Assembly: GCA_937924465.1 (NCBI GenBank)
Contig: CALDSP010000136.1
Span: 1-6,913 of the forward strand
DNA from: an uncultured Leptospiraceae bacterium
GTDB lineage: Bacteria > Spirochaetota > Leptospiria > Leptospirales > Leptospiraceae
DNA: 6,913 nucleotides
Direction: 5' to 3'
The notes under the pieces are model-generated. The model made no database searches. It was not told the origin of the DNA and was given only the letters and a program-made list of their open reading frames with translations. The stretch's first letter is position 1. Every line of letters starts with the position of its first letter. The position numbers and the translations under genes are program-made. Below are positions 5,272 through 6,913 of the stretch, piece after piece.

Positions 5272-5828
5272 TACCAATCTATATTTTTTTTACTTTTAGC
5301 TTTTTTAGAAAAAGTTTCTTTTTCAGAAACACTTACGACTAAACTTCCAACTTCAACCAACTCTACTGAAAGAGTATGTTCAATAATCCTATCCCCTTCA
5401 CTTTTAAAAACATTTTCGCTAATTTGAGAACGTACAAAATAATTGGGACTTTTTAAATTTGTTAAGTCTAAATCAGTTCCCAGCATTTGACTCAGTTTAA
5501 TTTCTCTGAGTTGATCTTCTCGTTTATCTGTACGAAGAGTAAAAATTTTATTTGTCAGTAAATTTTTCACTAAAGCATTTTCGAAAATTTCTGTTGAGAT
5601 CTGTTCGGAAGTATCATTTTTAGTTCTTAAAATAGCTACAAAAACTCCCGAAGAAGGACGATTTTTAAAAGAAGCTGCTATTTTTGTAGCAATTCGCTCT
5701 GCCGCTCTTTCCATTTCTACTCGCGTAAGTCCGCCTGTATCCGCAAGTCTAGAGGAAACATCCGAGTCAGAAAGATAAGCAGCTCCTGTTCCACAACCAT
5801 AAATAAATAAGATAAATAAAAATTTCAT
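5271..5828 (-). CDS. LpoB-like lipoprotein (penicillin-binding-protein activator family)
   Basis: This 185-residue protein starts MKFLFILFIYGC, making Cys12 a lipidation site with Gly at -1. The signal is very short (11 residues), and an in-frame TGA four codons upstream rules out a longer one. The body follows the LpoB pattern: VEMERAAERIATKIAASF (37-54), a strand with VFVAILRTKNDTSEQISTEIFENALVKNLLTNKIFTLRT (62-100, with NDTSE matching the family NxTSE), a central NYFVRSQISEN (128-138) where LpoB has its GADY strand, and a last strand pair ending SVSEKETFSKKAKSKK (165-180), like the family's E-K-x-x-K finish. E. coli LpoB is an outer-membrane lipoprotein that activates PBP1B; that this protein does so is inference, as family members are diverse. 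Ribosome site unclear. Confidence 0.75.
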   Translation of the reverse strand: MKFLFILFIYGCGTGAAYLSDSDVSSRLADTGGLTRVEMERAAERIATKIAASFKNRPSSGVFVAILRTKNDTSEQISTEIFENALVKNLLTNKIFTLRTDKREDQLREIKLSQMLGTDLDLTNLKSPNYFVRSQISENVFKSEGDRIIEHTLSVELVEVGSLVVSVSEKETFSKKAKSKKNIDW

Positions 5829-5937
5829 AAATTTAACTCATAATAGAAGGAAATATTTGTCAATAGCTTTTATATTTAAAAAAATCATAAAAAAATAAGA
5901 TTTTTACAACTAAACTCAATCATTTTGAGACTTGAAA

Positions 5938-5943
5938 TATAAT
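5938..5943 (+). promoter_or_regulatory. Candidate -10 element (TATAAT) for the Yip1-like gene
   Basis: A perfect TATAAT lies 23 bases before the ATG at 5967 and would give a short leader of roughly 17 bases. The hexamer 17 bases upstream (CTCAAT, 5915-5920) is a poor -35, so this is only moderately supported. On the opposite strand a perfect TTGACA (5864-5859) faces the LpoB-like gene, but the nearest TATTAT is only 13 bases away, too close for a standard promoter. Confidence 0.4.
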
Positions 5944-5966
5944 ACAGTTTTACAAGTTTGGAAAAA

Positions 5967-6551
5967 ATGCAAGAAATAGAGAAGAATCCAAAAAATTCAA
6001 TAGCAAAAATTGTCGACGAAATCTTTTCTAGCCCTATTGATTTATTTGATTTTTTCTTTCAAAATTCTTTTTCGTCTTTTCAAATCTTAGGAATATATTT
6101 ATCTCTTTCTATTCTTGCACCCATCTCTAAACTTGGAAACAATTTTCTTCAATTCAAACTCTTTCCAGAAAACTCTCCTCCCTCTATCACTGAAGGGATT
6201 TTTACTTCTTTTCTTGTTTATTTAATTGGATTATTTTTTGTGATATTTTTAGATGAATTTGGAAAAAATTTTTTACAAAGATTAGGAAAAAAAAATCAAA
6301 ATCCTATAGCTTTGATCTCTTTTTTACCTTTTGCTGCCTCCTCTGTATTTTGGTTACTACCAAAACCTTTTTTAATAATAGGCTTATTTTTAGCCACTCT
6401 ACTCGGACTTTTTAACTATTATGAAGGTTTTCGCAATACTTATGAATTAAACAGAAAACAATTTTTTTCTTTTATTTTGTTATTTGGAATTTTTTTGGGA
6501 GCATTGAGTTTTATATTTCTTTTGAGTGTAAATTTATATCGAAATTTATAA
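5967..6551 (+). CDS. Yip1-like five-helix membrane protein
   Basis: This 194-residue protein has a short charged N-terminus (1-20) with a SSPIDLFDFF segment and then five hydrophobic helices near 36-55, 76-96, 115-131, 134-151 and 166-188, with short loops. This arrangement, a small domain before a five-helix bundle and a Y-x-G-F-x-x-x-Y-E-L-N motif (152-162) before the last helix, fits bacterial Yip1-domain proteins, whose function is largely unknown. The assignment rests on topology more than on conserved residues. I chose the ATG at 5967, with GGA at 5960-5962 as a weak, close ribosome site; an in-frame TTG at 5958 would add three residues. It is divergent from the LpoB-like gene and followed by an AT-rich gap without a clear terminator. 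Confidence 0.75.
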   Translation: MQEIEKNPKNSIAKIVDEIFSSPIDLFDFFFQNSFSSFQILGIYLSLSILAPISKLGNNFLQFKLFPENSPPSITEGIFTSFLVYLIGLFFVIFLDEFGKNFLQRLGKKNQNPIALISFLPFAASSVFWLLPKPFLIIGLFLATLLGLFNYYEGFRNTYELNRKQFFSFILLFGIFLGALSFIFLLSVNLYRNL

Positions 6552-6783
6552 CTTACATAGCTTCTTTGCTTGCTTATGAATGCATAAAATTTCTTAAAGT
6601 AATTATTTTTAAAAATATTCATTTTTTGTAAGCATTTTTTCAAGTTCTATAAATCTCTCTAAATAAAGATTGTTCTCAATACTTCAATCTCTTTAAAAAA
6701 TCATAGTTGAACCTTTTTAAAATTTATTTTTAAGTGGGCGTATTTTTGCATTCTTTTGAACCTAAATTTTACTCCTCTCTTAT
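6552..6783. other. AT-rich intergenic region, no gene seen
   Basis: These 232 bases contain no convincing coding frame or RNA gene. They hold an all-AT palindrome (6604-6617), a weak 5-pair hairpin TTATG/CATAA around 6574-6587 that is too poor to call a terminator, and one GC-richer patch, GTGGGCG (6734-6740). TTGAACC occurs twice, around 6707 and 6755. I assign no function. Confidence 0.5.
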
Positions 6784-6913
6784 ATGAAGTATAGATTTAT
6801 TCTAAATGAACAAAAACAAACTCTACAAATCAAACAAAAAAGAAAAACAGTCTCTACTCTTCGAATTCCTTCGCGTTTAAATGTTACTATGCAAAATGGA
6901 ATTAAAAGACACA
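6784..6913 (+). CDS. 5' part of an unidentified gene, cut by window edge
   Basis: An open frame starts at an ATG (6784), is closed upstream by TAA at 6763-6765, and stays open for 43 codons to the edge. The protein begins MKYRFILNEQKQTLQIKQKR and goes on to TLRIPSRLNVTMQNGIKRH. It is basic and polar with no signal peptide or membrane helix in this part. The alternating hydrophobic pattern suggests beta strands. I do not recognise the family. No Shine-Dalgarno site is visible (the upstream stretch is pyrimidine-rich). In AT-rich DNA 43 codons without a stop is suggestive but not proof. Confidence 0.45.
   Translation, partial: MKYRFILNEQKQTLQIKQKRKTVSTLRIPSRLNVTMQNGIKRH

Noticed and set aside
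6604..6617. 14-base palindrome TATTTTTAAAAATA
   Set aside because: All A and T; such symmetry is common by chance in DNA of this composition and no binding motif is recognisable.
6440..6643. Minus-strand open frame of 67 codons
   Set aside because: It overlaps the last helix of the Yip1-like gene and an AT-rich gap; the Lys/Asn/Phe-rich composition is what random AT-rich DNA gives.

Overview
The window is AT-rich (by eye below about 32% GC overall) and comes from a diderm bacterium. Two genes encode probable lipoproteins, one of them LpoB-like, a peptidoglycan-synthesis accessory found in outer-membrane bacteria. A third encodes an exported protein with a typical signal peptide. The relaxed, very short lipoprotein signals, together with the mix of a MeaB GTPase, an exported chalcone-isomerase-like protein, a DUF962/Mpo1 protein, a Yip1-like protein and an AlgI-type MBOAT, would suit a spirochaete near Leptospira. 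That placement is inference with low confidence, and this GC is lower than in cultured Leptospira. No mobile element, CRISPR array, phage gene or defence system is visible.

Layout. (1) Minus strand, 1-409: the 5' end of a tRNA (probably Arg) lies 5 bases after the stop of a small three-helix membrane protein. (2) Plus strand, 516-1728: a short-chain dehydrogenase overlaps a DUF962/Mpo1-like dioxygenase gene by 14 bases, forming a likely two-gene lipid-metabolism operon. (3) Plus strand, 1852-3468: a 60-residue lipoprotein gene with a consensus ribosome binding site is followed by a terminator-like hairpin whose 3' arm contains the start codon of an AlgI/DltB-type O-acyltransferase gene. (4) Plus strand, 3658-4185: an exported chalcone-isomerase-like protein, more GC-rich than its neighbours. 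(5) 4194-4250: a GC-rich inverted repeat between convergent genes. (6) Minus strand, 5828-4255: an LpoB-like lipoprotein gene and then a MeaB/ArgK GTPase gene, separated by a 56-base gap containing an inverted repeat. (7) Plus strand, 5967-6551: a five-helix Yip1-like membrane protein. (8) 6552-6783: AT-rich DNA with no gene seen, then the first 43 codons of an unidentified gene that runs off the end.

The genes do not form one pathway. Themes are lipid and acyl chemistry (SDR plus Mpo1, MBOAT, the CHI-like fold, the MeaB helper of B12 acyl-CoA mutases) and the cell envelope (two lipoproteins, two small membrane proteins, LpoB). I see no clear new multi-gene system. The most unusual points are the start codon buried in a terminator-like hairpin at 2036-2065, the GC-rich inverted repeat at 4194-4250, and the overlapping SDR-Mpo1 gene pair.
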